A stretch of DNA of 64,000 bases from Streptomyces sp. PH10-H1 (GCF_030063355.1 NZ_JASISZ010000004.1:1-64000), one strand, 5' to 3'; numbered from the stretch's first letter, positions 50,532-58,854 are shown. Notes: generated by a model from the sequence alone, not told the origin. Made by a program: numbers and translations.

Positions 50532-51668
50532 GTGCACGCAGCGGATGGAAGAAGAGAGCGGTCCCCCGGCCGCTGGGGCAGAGCTCGGGTCCTGTACCGG
50601 AATGTGTCGAAGCGCAGGGTCGGCTGGCTGCTGCTGAAGGACACCGTCAACTCCTCCATCGAGTACCGGGTCACCGGACTCGCCGCGGAGGCCGCCTTCT
50701 TCGTCCTGCTGTCCCTGCCGCCGCTGCTGCTCGGTCTCGTCGGCGCGCTCGGCTACGTGGACTCGGTCATCCGCACCGACACCATCGCCCACCTCCGCGA
50801 GAACATCCTCACCGCGTCTGCGACCGTCCTGTCGGACAAGGGCGTGAACCAGCTGGTGCGGCCGCTGGTCGACAGCGTCTTCCACGGGCGGCGGCCCGAT
50901 CTCATCTCGCTCGGCTTCGTGATCGCGCTCTGGTCGGGTTCCCGCGCCCTCAATGTCTTCGTCGACACCATCACGATCATGTACGGCCTGGAAGGGCACC
51001 GCGGGATCGTCAGGACCCGGCTGCTCGCCCTTGTGCTGTACATCGTCGCGCTCATCGTGGGCGCGGTCGTGCTGCCCCTCATGGTGGCCGGGCCCGACGC
51101 GTTCGTCTCGCTGCTGCCGCGCAGCCAGGGCACGATCCACATCCTCTACTGGCCGGTCGTCCTGCTGGTGTCGATCGCCTTCCTCACCACGCTCTATCAC
51201 GTGTCCGTGCCGGTGCGGTCGCCCTGGTACGAGGACGTGCCGGGGGCGCTCATCGCCCTGATGATGTGGGTCCTGGGCAGCTTCCTCCTGCGGATCTACC
51301 TGACGCACACCGTCGAGGGCCCGACGATCTACGGGTCGCTGGCCGCGCCCGTCGCGGTGCTGCTGTGGATCGGCATCTCCGCCTTCGCGGTCCTGGTCGG
51401 CGCAGCCGTCAACGCGGCCGTGGACCGCATTTGGCCGTCCCTCGCGACCGCCGCCGCCCGTGAGGAGAACGCCCGCGCCCTCGAGGCCGTGGCCGTCCGG
51501 GTGGTCGCCGACGCCGCCAAACGACGTGCGGAGCACGCCGCCGAGGACGGCCGCGACGACGATGACGGCGACCCCGGCCCCGACGACCCTCCCGCCGAAT
51601 TCCCCGAGCGCTGGGCGGGCTTCCTCCCCCCGGCGGACGTCCGCTCCCGCCTCCGCCGCCGCGACTGA
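50532..51668 (+). CDS. YihY/BrkB-family inner-membrane protein
   Basis: The 378-residue protein has the family's six hydrophobic helices: ITGLAAEAAFFVLLSLPPLL-type start, LISLGFVIALWSGSRALNVF, LLALVLYIVALIVGAVVLPL and AVLLWIGISAFAVLVGAAVN. The C-terminal tail (about 310-378) is acidic and disordered. The function of YihY/BrkB proteins is unclear; RNase BN annotation is a known error. The GTG start is backed by the -10 element, which rejects a longer in-frame start. Confidence 0.85.
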   Translation: MHAADGRRERSPGRWGRARVLYRNVSKRRVGWLLLKDTVNSSIEYRVTGLAAEAAFFVLLSLPPLLLGLVGALGYVDSVIRTDTIAHLRENILTASATVLSDKGVNQLVRPLVDSVFHGRRPDLISLGFVIALWSGSRALNVFVDTITIMYGLEGHRGIVRTRLLALVLYIVALIVGAVVLPLMVAGPDAFVSLLPRSQGTIHILYWPVVLLVSIAFLTTLYHVSVPVRSPWYEDVPGALIALMMWVLGSFLLRIYLTHTVEGPTIYGSLAAPVAVLLWIGISAFAVLVGAAVNAAVDRIWPSLATAAAREENARALEAVAVRVVADAAKRRAEHAAEDGRDDDDGDPGPDDPPAEFPERWAGFLPPADVRSRLRRRD

Positions 51669-51758
51669 ACCGGGACCCGAGTCCGCGACCTGGAGTCCGG
51701 GACCTGGAGTCCGGTCGCCGGGCGCCGGAACCCGGGCCCCGCGGGGCACAATGGGGGT

Positions 51759-52478
51759 GTGTACCGGGAGAGGTCGTCGCGGGTCGCGGGCGCGGTGCTC
51801 TGGACCAGGACCGTCGGGGCCGGGGACGGCGGCCCCTACCGGGTGCTGCCCGACGGGTGCATGGACGTGATCTGGTCGGACGGGCAACTGATCGTCACCG
51901 GTCCCGACACCCGCGCCCATGTCGCGGAGACTCCCGCCGGCGCGCGCTTCGCCGGACTGCGGTTCGCGCCCGGCACGGGGCCGGGGGTGCTGGGCGTCCC
52001 GGCGTACGAACTGCGGGACCTGCGCGTCCCGCTGGACGCGCTGTGGCCGGGCGGCACCGCGCGGCGGATCGCGGAGCGGATCGATGACGCCGCAGACCCG
52101 GGGACCGCGCTGGAGGAGGCGGTGGCCGGGAACGGGCTCGGGTACGGGTACGGGTACGGGCAGGGCCGCGAGGCCGGGACCGCGGATCCGCTGCCGGCCG
52201 CGACGGCGGCGCGGCTGGCCTCCGGCGGGAGCGTGGCATCCGTCGCGAAAGCCGCCGGGCTGGGCGAACGGCAGCTGCACCGGCGCTGCCTGGCGGCGTT
52301 CGGCTACGGCCCGAAGATGCTGGCGCGGGTACTGCGGCTGCAGCGGGCACTGGAACTGGCCCGGCGCGGCACCCCGTTCGCCGAGGTCGCGGTGGTCGCG
52401 GGCTACGCCGACCAGGCTCACCTCGCGCGCGAGGTGAAGGCGCTGGCCGGGGTGCCGCTGGGCGAGCTCATTCGCTAG
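51759..52478 (+). CDS. AraC-family transcriptional regulator
   Basis: The 239-residue protein has an N-terminal DUF6597-like sensor domain (RVLPDGCMDVIWSDGQLIVT) and a C-terminal AraC helix-turn-helix with SVASVAKAAGLGERQLHRR and FAEVAVVAGYADQAHLAREV. It contains a GYGYGYGQG repeat between the domains. A -10-like CACAAT six bases before GTG 51759 suggests leaderless start. It converges with the VOC gene, whose end it overlaps by 11 bases. Confidence 0.85.
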   Translation: MYRERSSRVAGAVLWTRTVGAGDGGPYRVLPDGCMDVIWSDGQLIVTGPDTRAHVAETPAGARFAGLRFAPGTGPGVLGVPAYELRDLRVPLDALWPGGTARRIAERIDDAADPGTALEEAVAGNGLGYGYGYGQGREAGTADPLPAATAARLASGGSVASVAKAAGLGERQLHRRCLAAFGYGPKMLARVLRLQRALELARRGTPFAEVAVVAGYADQAHLAREVKALAGVPLGELIR

Positions 52479-52869
52479 CGGGCAGCACCGCCAGCAGGTC
52501 GACGTGGTTGCCGTCGGCGTCCAGGACGGTGGCGTAACGCTGCCCCCAGAAGGCGTCGAACGGCGCGAGGTGTCCCGTGTACCCGGCGTCCACGAGGCCG
52601 GCGTAGACCTTGTCCACCTCGGCGGGGCCGTCACAGGCGAAGGCCAGTCCGACCCGCCCGGAGCCCTGCGGGGGCTGCCATCCCGGGGTGAAGGAGCGGA
52701 TGACCTCCTCGGTGTCCCATACGAGGAGCGGGCCGCCGGGAAGGGCGGCCTCGACGTGCGGCTGGGCGTCGGCCTCCGCCGGGATGTCCAGACCGAGCCG
52801 GCGGTAGAAGGCGAGCGACGCGGCCATGTCGGAGGCGACCAGACCGATGAACGAGAAACGAGGAGTCAT
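52468..52869 (-). CDS. VOC-superfamily protein (glyoxalase-like)
   Basis: The 133-residue protein has the paired betaalphabetabetabeta fold of glyoxalase and bleomycin-resistance proteins: FSFIGLVASDMAASLAFYRR, LGLDIPAEADAQPHVEAALP and FWGQRYATVLDADGNHVDLL. Metal ligands typical of glyoxalase I are not all present, so a resistance or binding role is possible. The ATG at 52869 is weakly marked. Upstream lies a tandem-repeat array. Confidence 0.8.
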   Translation of the reverse strand: MTPRFSFIGLVASDMAASLAFYRRLGLDIPAEADAQPHVEAALPGGPLLVWDTEEVIRSFTPGWQPPQGSGRVGLAFACDGPAEVDKVYAGLVDAGYTGHLAPFDAFWGQRYATVLDADGNHVDLLAVLPASE

Positions 52870-52920
52870 ACGGCTCACGTTAGGCGGGCCCGGACTCCGG
52901 AGTCTTGAACGAATCGGACA

Positions 52921-52998
52921 TCGGAACCGGCACTGGCATCGGCACTGGCATCGGCACTGGCATCGGAACCGGCATCGGAACCGGCATCGGAACCGGAC
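52921..52998. repeat. 12-bp minisatellite upstream of the VOC gene
   Basis: Six and a half copies of GGCATCGGAACC/GGCATCGGCACT follow one another. The array lies 52-130 bases upstream of the VOC start and 40 from no other gene, so it sits within its promoter region. Changes in copy number would alter promoter spacing. Confidence 0.8.
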
Positions 52999-53121
52999 AT
53001 CAGGAGAGGTCGGCGGGCCGCGCAAAAAGGGGTGGACAGCGATCTGAGCCGTGTCGTAACTTCCTCAGGAGCGCAGCGGTGGAAGACCGCGGCCCGCACA
53101 CATACGTGGAGGTGTTTTTCG

Positions 53122-53193
53122 ATGACTGTCATTGCGCAGGGCTCTGCCCGCATTCCGATGCACGTCCTCCTCACCTCCGCGGTCGCCGGCTGA
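53122..53193 (+). CDS. 23-residue leader ORF ahead of rsgA
   Basis: The codons read MTVIAQGSARIPMHVLLTSA and VAG. GGAGGTG precedes the ATG by nine bases. It lies 50 bases before the start of rsgA, with which it does not overlap. A regulatory uORF for this ribosome-linked GTPase is an inference from the strong site. Confidence 0.4.
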   Translation: MTVIAQGSARIPMHVLLTSAVAG

Positions 53194-53242
53194 CCTCTTC
53201 CGAACCCTCAGCTCCGGGACCGCCCTTTCGAAGGGCATTCCG

Positions 53243-54340
53243 TTGATCAACGGATCTGCTTCCCACCCGCTCACCTCGTACGGCTGGGACTCCATTCTCG
53301 ACACCGAATTCACCCCGTACGCCGCGCAGGGCCTGTTGCCCGGCCGGATCGTGCGGGTCGACCGCGGGCTGTGCGACGTCGTCACCCCTGATGGCACGCT
53401 GCGCGCGGACACCACCCCGGTCCATTCCTCCGACCCCATGAAGATGGCCTGCACCGGCGACTGGGTGGCCGTCGACCCGGTCGCCGCGACCGGTCCCGCC
53501 GTCCGCGCGGTGCTGCCACGCCGTACCGCCTTCGTCCGCTCGACCTCGTCCACCCGGTCCGAGGGCCAGGTGCTGGCGGCCAACATCGATCACGCCGTGA
53601 TCGCGGTGTCGCTCGCCGCCGAACTCGACCTGGGCCGCCTGGAGCGGTTCCTGTCGCTGGCCTGGGAGAGCGGCGCGCAGCCGCTCGTCGTCCTCACCAA
53701 GGCGGATCTGGCGGGCGACACGACCCATCTGCTCGCCGACGCCGAGAGCGCTGCTCCCGGCGTCCAGGTGCTGGTGGTGAGCGCCACGACCGGGGAAGGC
53801 ATCGATGTGCTCGGGGCGGTGCTGGCGGGCACCACCTCGGTGCTGCTCGGCCAGTCCGGCGCGGGCAAGTCCACGCTGACCAACGCCCTGTTGGGCCGGG
53901 AGGTGCAGGAGGTGCAGGCCATCCGTGACGCCGACGGCAAGGGCCGGCACACCACCACCACGCGTGACCTGCTGCCGCTGCCGTCCGGCGGGGTGCTCAT
54001 CGACACCCCCGGGCTGCGGGGTGTCGGGCTGTGGGACGCCGAGTCCGGTCTCTCGCAGGCCTTCTCGGAGATCGATGCGCTCTCCGCCGACTGCCGGTTC
54101 CACGACTGCTCGCATGTCGCGGAGCCCGGCTGCGCGGTGCTCGCCGCCCTGGAGGACGGCTCGCTGCCGCACCGCCGGCTGGAGAGCTACCGCAAGCTGC
54201 TGCGGGAGAACGCGTGGATCGCCTCCCGCACCGACCAGCGGCTCCGCGCCGAGATGCGCCGTGACTGGAAGATGAAGTCGGCGGCGGGGCGGGCGATGTA
54301 CGAGGCGAAGCGCGGTGGCGGCCACCGCAGGGAGGCCTGA
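53243..54340 (+). CDS. rsgA: Ribosome small-subunit GTPase
   Basis: RsgA is a circularly permuted GTPase that helps 30S ribosome maturation. The 365-residue protein has an OB-like domain (FTPYAAQGLLPGRIVRVDRG), the permuted motifs LVVLTKADLAGD (G4), LLGQSGAGKSTLTNALLG (G1) and VLIDTPGLRGVGL (G3), and the zinc-binding end CRFHDCSHVAEPGCAVL. The start is a rare TTG at 53243 with GAAGGG seven bases before it; an upstream in-frame ATG at 53132 would add a poor, Ser/Arg-rich stretch. Confidence 0.85.
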   Translation: MINGSASHPLTSYGWDSILDTEFTPYAAQGLLPGRIVRVDRGLCDVVTPDGTLRADTTPVHSSDPMKMACTGDWVAVDPVAATGPAVRAVLPRRTAFVRSTSSTRSEGQVLAANIDHAVIAVSLAAELDLGRLERFLSLAWESGAQPLVVLTKADLAGDTTHLLADAESAAPGVQVLVVSATTGEGIDVLGAVLAGTTSVLLGQSGAGKSTLTNALLGREVQEVQAIRDADGKGRHTTTTRDLLPLPSGGVLIDTPGLRGVGLWDAESGLSQAFSEIDALSADCRFHDCSHVAEPGCAVLAALEDGSLPHRRLESYRKLLRENAWIASRTDQRLRAEMRRDWKMKSAAGRAMYEAKRGGGHRREA

Positions 54341-54407
54341 GGCGGCCCCCGCGTCCGGGGCCGGACCCTCCGGCGAGGCCGCCAACGAGGCGGCCGCGCC
54401 GGTGGGT

Positions 54408-54536
54408 TCAGCCGGCGCCGTTGTGACGGTGACGGCGCCGGACCGCGATCGGACTTCCCTCGCTCCAGAAGGTGGCCACGACGCTCGCGATGCCGAGGGC
54501 CACAATCACAATGCCGAGGATGATCGTGTAGACCAT
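54408..54536 (-). CDS. Small single-pass membrane protein of 42 residues
   Basis: AGGAGG precedes the ATG by six bases. The protein reads VYTIILGIVIVALGIASVVA and TFWSEGSPIAVRRRHRHNGA, a hydrophobic helix and a basic tail. It looks like a small membrane peptide encoded between rsgA and the LacI gene. No family is recognised. The strong binding site and clear helix favour a real gene. Confidence 0.6.
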   Translation of the reverse strand: MVYTIILGIVIVALGIASVVATFWSEGSPIAVRRRHRHNGAG

Positions 54537-54679
54537 GAGCGTCCTCCTGTTGGCGGGGGTGCGCACCATCACCGCACCTTCACAATCGCTGTCAGTCCGT
54601 GACCTTCCCGTTGCCTTCCGTTCCCAACCGTCCCGGACCCCCCGGACCTTGGCGCCCGGGGCGGCCGGCTGTCACGGCG

Positions 54680-55702
54680 TCAGGCGGAGCGCCGCCTGAC
54701 CAGGTGGGTGGGGGTGATCACCGAGGACAGCGGCAGGGCGCCGGGAACGTCCCGCCTCGGGTCGAGGCCGCTCAGCAGCAGCCGGGCCATCAGCCGGACC
54801 GTCGTCAGCGGGGGATCGGTCCACTGCGCGACCTGGACCATGTCGTCGAAGCCGACCACCGCGACATCGTCGGGCACGCGCAGCCCGCGCTGCCGCAGCA
54901 CGCGCAGCGCCCCCGACGCCATCAGGTCGGAGGCGGCGAAGACCGCGTCGAGGTCCGGGCAGCGGTCCAGCAGCCGGGCCATCGCGCGCTCGCCGCCGTC
55001 CGGTGTGAAGTCGCCTTCGGCGATCAGCATCGGGTCGCAGTCCGGCAGAACGTCGCGGAATCCGTCCAGCCGGTCGACGGACGCGGTCTGGTCGAGCGGT
55101 CCGCTGATGTGCGCGATACGGCGGCGCCCGAGGCTCGTCAGCAGGCGTACGGCCGTACGCGCCCCGCCGCGGTTGTCGCAGTCCACGTACAGCGCGCTGC
55201 GGTCCCGCTCGGTCTCCGCCCAGCCGGGACGTCCGCCGAAGACCGTGGGAACGCCCGCCTTGCGGGCGAGTTCGGGCAGCGGGTCGTGGGCGTGCAGGGA
55301 GAAGATCAGCGCGCCGTCGACATGGCCACCCGCGAGGTAACGGCCGACCCGGTCGTAGTCGGCCGTGCCCTCGACCAGCAGCAGCACCAGCTGGTTGTCG
55401 TGCGCGGTCAGTTCCTTGCTGATGCCGCGCACCTGCTGGGCGAAGAACGGGTCGGAGAAGAACCGGGTCTCCGGCTCGGCGACCACCACGGCCACCGCGT
55501 CGTTGCGGCGGGTGACCAGGGTCCTGGCCGCCTGGTTCGGTACGTAGCCGAGTTCGTCGACCGCCTGCCGCACCCGGTCGGCCAGCGGCGCGCGCACCCC
55601 CGCCCCGCCGTTGACCACGCGCGACGCGGTGGCCCGCGACACCCCGGCCCGCTCGGCGACGGCCTCCAGGGTGGGGCGGGACGGGAAGGTCTGCTCGGAC
55701 AC
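54680..55702 (-). CDS. LacI-family transcriptional regulator
   Basis: The 340-residue protein has the LacI helix-turn-helix (TLEAVAERAGVSRATASRVV, NGGAGV) and hinge helix, then a ligand-binding core starting AVAVVVAEPETRFFSDPFFA. The GTG at 55702 follows GAGGAG. The perfect operator at 55755-55772 lies in its promoter region, so autoregulation is likely. No sugar-transport operon is next to it; the divergent gene is ada-alkA. The inducer is unknown. Confidence 0.9.
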   Translation of the reverse strand: MSEQTFPSRPTLEAVAERAGVSRATASRVVNGGAGVRAPLADRVRQAVDELGYVPNQAARTLVTRRNDAVAVVVAEPETRFFSDPFFAQQVRGISKELTAHDNQLVLLLVEGTADYDRVGRYLAGGHVDGALIFSLHAHDPLPELARKAGVPTVFGGRPGWAETERDRSALYVDCDNRGGARTAVRLLTSLGRRRIAHISGPLDQTASVDRLDGFRDVLPDCDPMLIAEGDFTPDGGERAMARLLDRCPDLDAVFAASDLMASGALRVLRQRGLRVPDDVAVVGFDDMVQVAQWTDPPLTTVRLMARLLLSGLDPRRDVPGALPLSSVITPTHLVRRRSA

Positions 55703-55754
55703 TGAACGCTCCTCTGCGAGCTGGATGCGGACAGGGTATCTCCTGGCAAGACGC

Positions 55755-55772
55755 TGTGAGAGCGCTCTCACA
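55755..55772. promoter_or_regulatory. Perfect 18-bp LacI-type operator
   Basis: TGTGAGAGCGCTCTCACA is a perfect palindrome with the GAGCGCTC centre of LacI/CcpA-type sites. It lies 53-70 bases upstream of the LacI gene start and 76 bases before the ada-alkA start, so it may affect both promoters. Confidence 0.75.
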
Positions 55773-55847
55773 AGCTGCGCCGCCCCGCTGATCGCCATGT
55801 CTGATTTCCGCCAGTCGATTCCCGCCCGATGCCGCAGACTGGAGAAC

Positions 55848-57323
55848 ATGATTGACGAAGAGACCGGATATGCGGCGGTACGCGGCCGCGATGCCCGTTT
55901 CGACGGCGTCTTCTTCTTCGCCGTCGCGACGACAGGCATCTACTGCCGCCCCAGCTGCCCAGCCGTGACGCCTAAACAGCGGAACGTGCGCTACTATCCC
56001 ACGGCCGCCGCCGCCCAGAGCGGCGGCTTCCGCGCCTGCCGGCGCTGCCGCCCCGATGCCGTCCCCGGCTCCCCGGAGTGGAACATCCGTGCCGACGTCG
56101 TCGGCCGCGCCATGCGGCTGATCGGCGACGGCGTGGTCGACCGCGAGGGCGTCGCGGGCCTCGCCGACCGGCTCGGCTACAGCTCCCGCCAGGTCCACCG
56201 GCAGCTCACCGCCGAAGTCGGCGCAGGGCCCGTGGCGCTGGCCCGCGCTCAGCGCGCCCTGGCCGCACGGGTCCTGCTGCAGACCACCACGCTGTCCGTG
56301 ACCGACACGGCGTTCGCGGCCGGTTTCGCCAGCGTCCGCCAGTTCAACGACACGATTCGCGAGGTCTACGCCCGCACCCCGAGCGAACTGCGCGCCGCCG
56401 CGCGCGCCACCAAGACCGGCAGTGCCACCAAGACCGGCAACGCCACCAAGGAAGGCAGTGCCACCAAGGCCGGCAGTGCCGCCGCCCGTGCGGCGGAGCC
56501 CGGCGGCCTGGCGCCCGGTTCGGCCCCGGGTTCCGGCGTGCCCCTGCGGCTCGCCTACCGGGGCCCGTACGACGCGGCAGGAGTCTTCGACTTCCTGCGC
56601 GCGGACCTGGTGCCCGGGATCGAGGAGATCACCGGTCAGCCCGGCCGGCGCACCTACCGGCGGACCCTGCGGCTGCCGCACGGCCCCGGCGTGGCCGAGG
56701 TCGACGAGCGAGGCCGATCCGGCTGGCTCGACTGCCGGCTCCGCCTCGCCGACCTGCGGGACCTGACGACCGCCGTACAGCGGGTGCGCCGGCTGTTCGA
56801 CCTGGACGCCGACCCGTACGCCATCGCGGACTCGCTGCGCGGCGATCCCCTCCTCGGCCCGCTGGTCGCCGCCCGCCCCGGGCTCCGCTCACCGGGCGCG
56901 GCCGATCCCGACGAGCTGGCGGTCCGCGCCGTACTCGGCGGCCCGGCCGCCGCCGGGGCGCTCGTCACGGCGTACGGCGAGCCGCTCCCCGTCGCCGACG
57001 GCGGGCTCACCCACCTCTTCCCCGAACCCGCCCGTATCGGTGATCCCGCCCTGCGTCCGCTGACCGCCGCGCTGGCCGACGGAACCCTGCGGCTCGACCC
57101 CGGCGCCGACCGGGACGAAGCGGGCCGCGTACTCCTCACCTTGTCCGGCATCGACCCGTGGACGGCCGGTTACATCCGGCTCCGCGCCCTCGGCGACCCC
57201 GACGTCGCCCTGCCCAACGAACCACCGCTCAGTGACGCGTGGCGCCCCTGGCGCAGCTACGCCCTCCACCACCTCTGGGCCGCGGGCCACCGCGCCCGCC
57301 CCCGACTGGAGTTGACGACCTGA
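55848..57323 (+). CDS. alkA: Ada-AlkA fusion protein, glycosylase region altered
   Basis: The 491-residue protein joins an Ada methyl-acceptor domain (FFFAVATTGIYCRPSCP, then FRACRRCRPDA, four zinc Cys), an AraC helix-turn-helix, and an AlkA glycosylase domain starting near residue 215. A four-copy 18-bp repeat at 56406-56477 encodes the linker ATKTGS. The AlkA hairpin reads LSGIDPWTAGYIRLRALGDP, but the segment after it (LPNEPPLSDAWRPWRSYALH) lacks the usual catalytic Asp pair and about 13 residues. In E. coli AlkA the pair is DD in LPDDYLIKQRF. Glycosylase activity is therefore doubtful, while Ada sensing looks intact. It is followed by ogt with a one-base overlap. Confidence 0.83.
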   Translation: MIDEETGYAAVRGRDARFDGVFFFAVATTGIYCRPSCPAVTPKQRNVRYYPTAAAAQSGGFRACRRCRPDAVPGSPEWNIRADVVGRAMRLIGDGVVDREGVAGLADRLGYSSRQVHRQLTAEVGAGPVALARAQRALAARVLLQTTTLSVTDTAFAAGFASVRQFNDTIREVYARTPSELRAAARATKTGSATKTGNATKEGSATKAGSAAARAAEPGGLAPGSAPGSGVPLRLAYRGPYDAAGVFDFLRADLVPGIEEITGQPGRRTYRRTLRLPHGPGVAEVDERGRSGWLDCRLRLADLRDLTTAVQRVRRLFDLDADPYAIADSLRGDPLLGPLVAARPGLRSPGAADPDELAVRAVLGGPAAAGALVTAYGEPLPVADGGLTHLFPEPARIGDPALRPLTAALADGTLRLDPGADRDEAGRVLLTLSGIDPWTAGYIRLRALGDPDVALPNEPPLSDAWRPWRSYALHHLWAAGHRARPRLELTT

Positions 57324-57820
57324 TGACCAGCCCCGTGACCACTCCCGTGACCCTGTACACCACCTTCGACAGCCCCCTCGGCGAGCTCCTCCTCACCAGC
57401 GACGGCACCGCCCTCACCTCGCTCTCCGTCCCCGGCCAGCGCGGCGGCGCCACGATCCTGCCTGGCTGGCGCCACGAGCCGACCGCCTTCACTGAGGCCG
57501 AACGCCAGCTCAAGGAGTACTTCGCGGGCGACCGCCGGGAGTTCGACCTCCCCCTCGCCCCCACCGGCACCGACTTCCGCCGCAGGGTCTGGAACGCCCT
57601 CGACGCCGTCCCCTACGGCGCGACCGTCACCTATCGCGACCTCGCGGCAGCCGCCGGATCCCCCGGCGCGGTGCGCGCCATCGGCGGCGCGGTCGGCGGG
57701 AACCCGCTGCTCGTCCTCCGCCCCTGCCACCGCGTGATCGGCGCCGACGGCAGCCTCACCGGCTACTCCGGCGGCCTTGACCGCAAGCGCACTCTGCTCG
57801 CCCTAGAGGGCGTCCTCTGA
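57323..57820 (+). CDS. ogt: Methylated-DNA-protein-cysteine methyltransferase
   Basis: The 165-residue protein transfers the methyl group of O6-methylguanine to its own Cys. It has the fold signature FRRRVWNALDAVPYGATVTY and the active site LVLRPCHRVIGADGSLTG. It overlaps the ada-alkA stop as TGATG, forming an alkylation-repair operon. It also overlaps the 3' end of the convergent PPOX gene by 18 bases. Confidence 0.94.
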   Translation: MTSPVTTPVTLYTTFDSPLGELLLTSDGTALTSLSVPGQRGGATILPGWRHEPTAFTEAERQLKEYFAGDRREFDLPLAPTGTDFRRRVWNALDAVPYGATVTYRDLAAAAGSPGAVRAIGGAVGGNPLLVLRPCHRVIGADGSLTGYSGGLDRKRTLLALEGVL

Positions 57821-58216
57821 CACCGTGCGCCCGCGCATCCCGGACTCCCCGCCCTCGATCCCCCAGCTGATGATCCGGCGGGGCCGGATCCGGATCACCT
57901 CAGGACTGAGATGCGCCCCCAGATCGTGGGCCCCGGTCACCTGCTCCGCCTCACCCCGGATCTCGATCCCGCGCACCATCCACGGCTGATGGCTGACGAT
58001 GTCATCGACGATCAGCGAGACCAGCGGATTCCCCGCGATGTTCCGCCACTTCTTCGTGGTCCCCATCGCATACCCGCCGATATCGATCGCACCGTCCTCG
58101 CGTACCACGAACCCCACCGGATTCGCCTGCGGCTGGCCCTTTCCGTCGACCGTCGCCAGCCGGCCCAGCTTCTGCCCGTCCAAATACGCCCGCTCGCCCG
58201 CACTGAAAGTCGCCAT
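57803..58216 (-). CDS. PPOX-class F420/FMN-dependent oxidoreductase
   Basis: The 137-residue protein has the split-barrel flavin fold: FSAGERAYLDGQKLGRLATV, DGKGQPQANPVGFVVREDGA and KWRNIAGNPLVSLIVDDIVS. These proteins bind FMN or F420 and reduce small substrates. The cofactor cannot be fixed by sequence here, but actinobacterial members often use F420. Its stop lies within ogt on the other strand. Confidence 0.8.
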   Translation of the reverse strand: MATFSAGERAYLDGQKLGRLATVDGKGQPQANPVGFVVREDGAIDIGGYAMGTTKKWRNIAGNPLVSLIVDDIVSHQPWMVRGIEIRGEAEQVTGAHDLGAHLSPEVIRIRPRRIISWGIEGGESGMRGRTVSEDAL

Positions 58217-58371
58217 ACAGCCAGCCTCACACCCGCCGTCCCCCCTGGCATCGGGCGCTGGGCCTAGGACCTGTCCGGCCGCTGGTCGCAGCGGTGCCGC
58301 GGTCTGTGGCGGCACGGGCTCCGGCGGCGCGTCGGGACGGGCCGGGCCGGTCGAGCCGCGTCAGGCCGCGT

Positions 58372-58854
58372 TCAGGCGAAGAGCACGGCGCCGAGCCAGG
58401 CGCCGGCCACGAGCAGGCAGGAGAACAGCTCGGCGAGGACGGAGCGGCCGATGGCGCGCATCGCGGTGCGGGTGGCGGTCCAGGCGGCGCCGTGCGTGCC
58501 GAGGCGGACGCGTTCCACGGCGTAGATGTAGGTGACGAAGCCGATGGGGGCGCCGATCACCGGGAGGACGACGAAACCGGCGATGGCGGCGGAACCGGCG
58601 GCGAACAGATTGCGCCAGCTGAGTCCCGAGTCGCGGATGCGGCGGGCGGGGAGCAGCCATTGGATCACCTGGTTGAGGGCGAGCAGTCCGGTGGCGGTGG
58701 CCAGGACCGCCCAGGTGAGCGTGGTGTGCAGATTGGTGGCCCACCACAGCACCGCGCTCCAGCACAGCAGCGACCCCGGTACGCCGGGCACCAGCACGCC
58801 GAGCAGGCCGAGCAGCATCACGGCGCCGATCAGCAACAGCTGTGGGGTCCCCAT
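58372..58854 (-). CDS. DUF456-family membrane protein
   Basis: The 160-residue membrane protein matches DUF456: LLLIGAVMLLGLLGVLVPGV then PGSLLCWSAVLWW, and later NLFAAGSAAIAGFVVLPVIG and APIGFVTYIYAVERVRLG. No function is known for the family. It is monocistronic by position, between the PPOX gene and the regulator. Confidence 0.8.
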   Translation of the reverse strand: MGTPQLLLIGAVMLLGLLGVLVPGVPGSLLCWSAVLWWATNLHTTLTWAVLATATGLLALNQVIQWLLPARRIRDSGLSWRNLFAAGSAAIAGFVVLPVIGAPIGFVTYIYAVERVRLGTHGAAWTATRTAMRAIGRSVLAELFSCLLVAGAWLGAVLFA

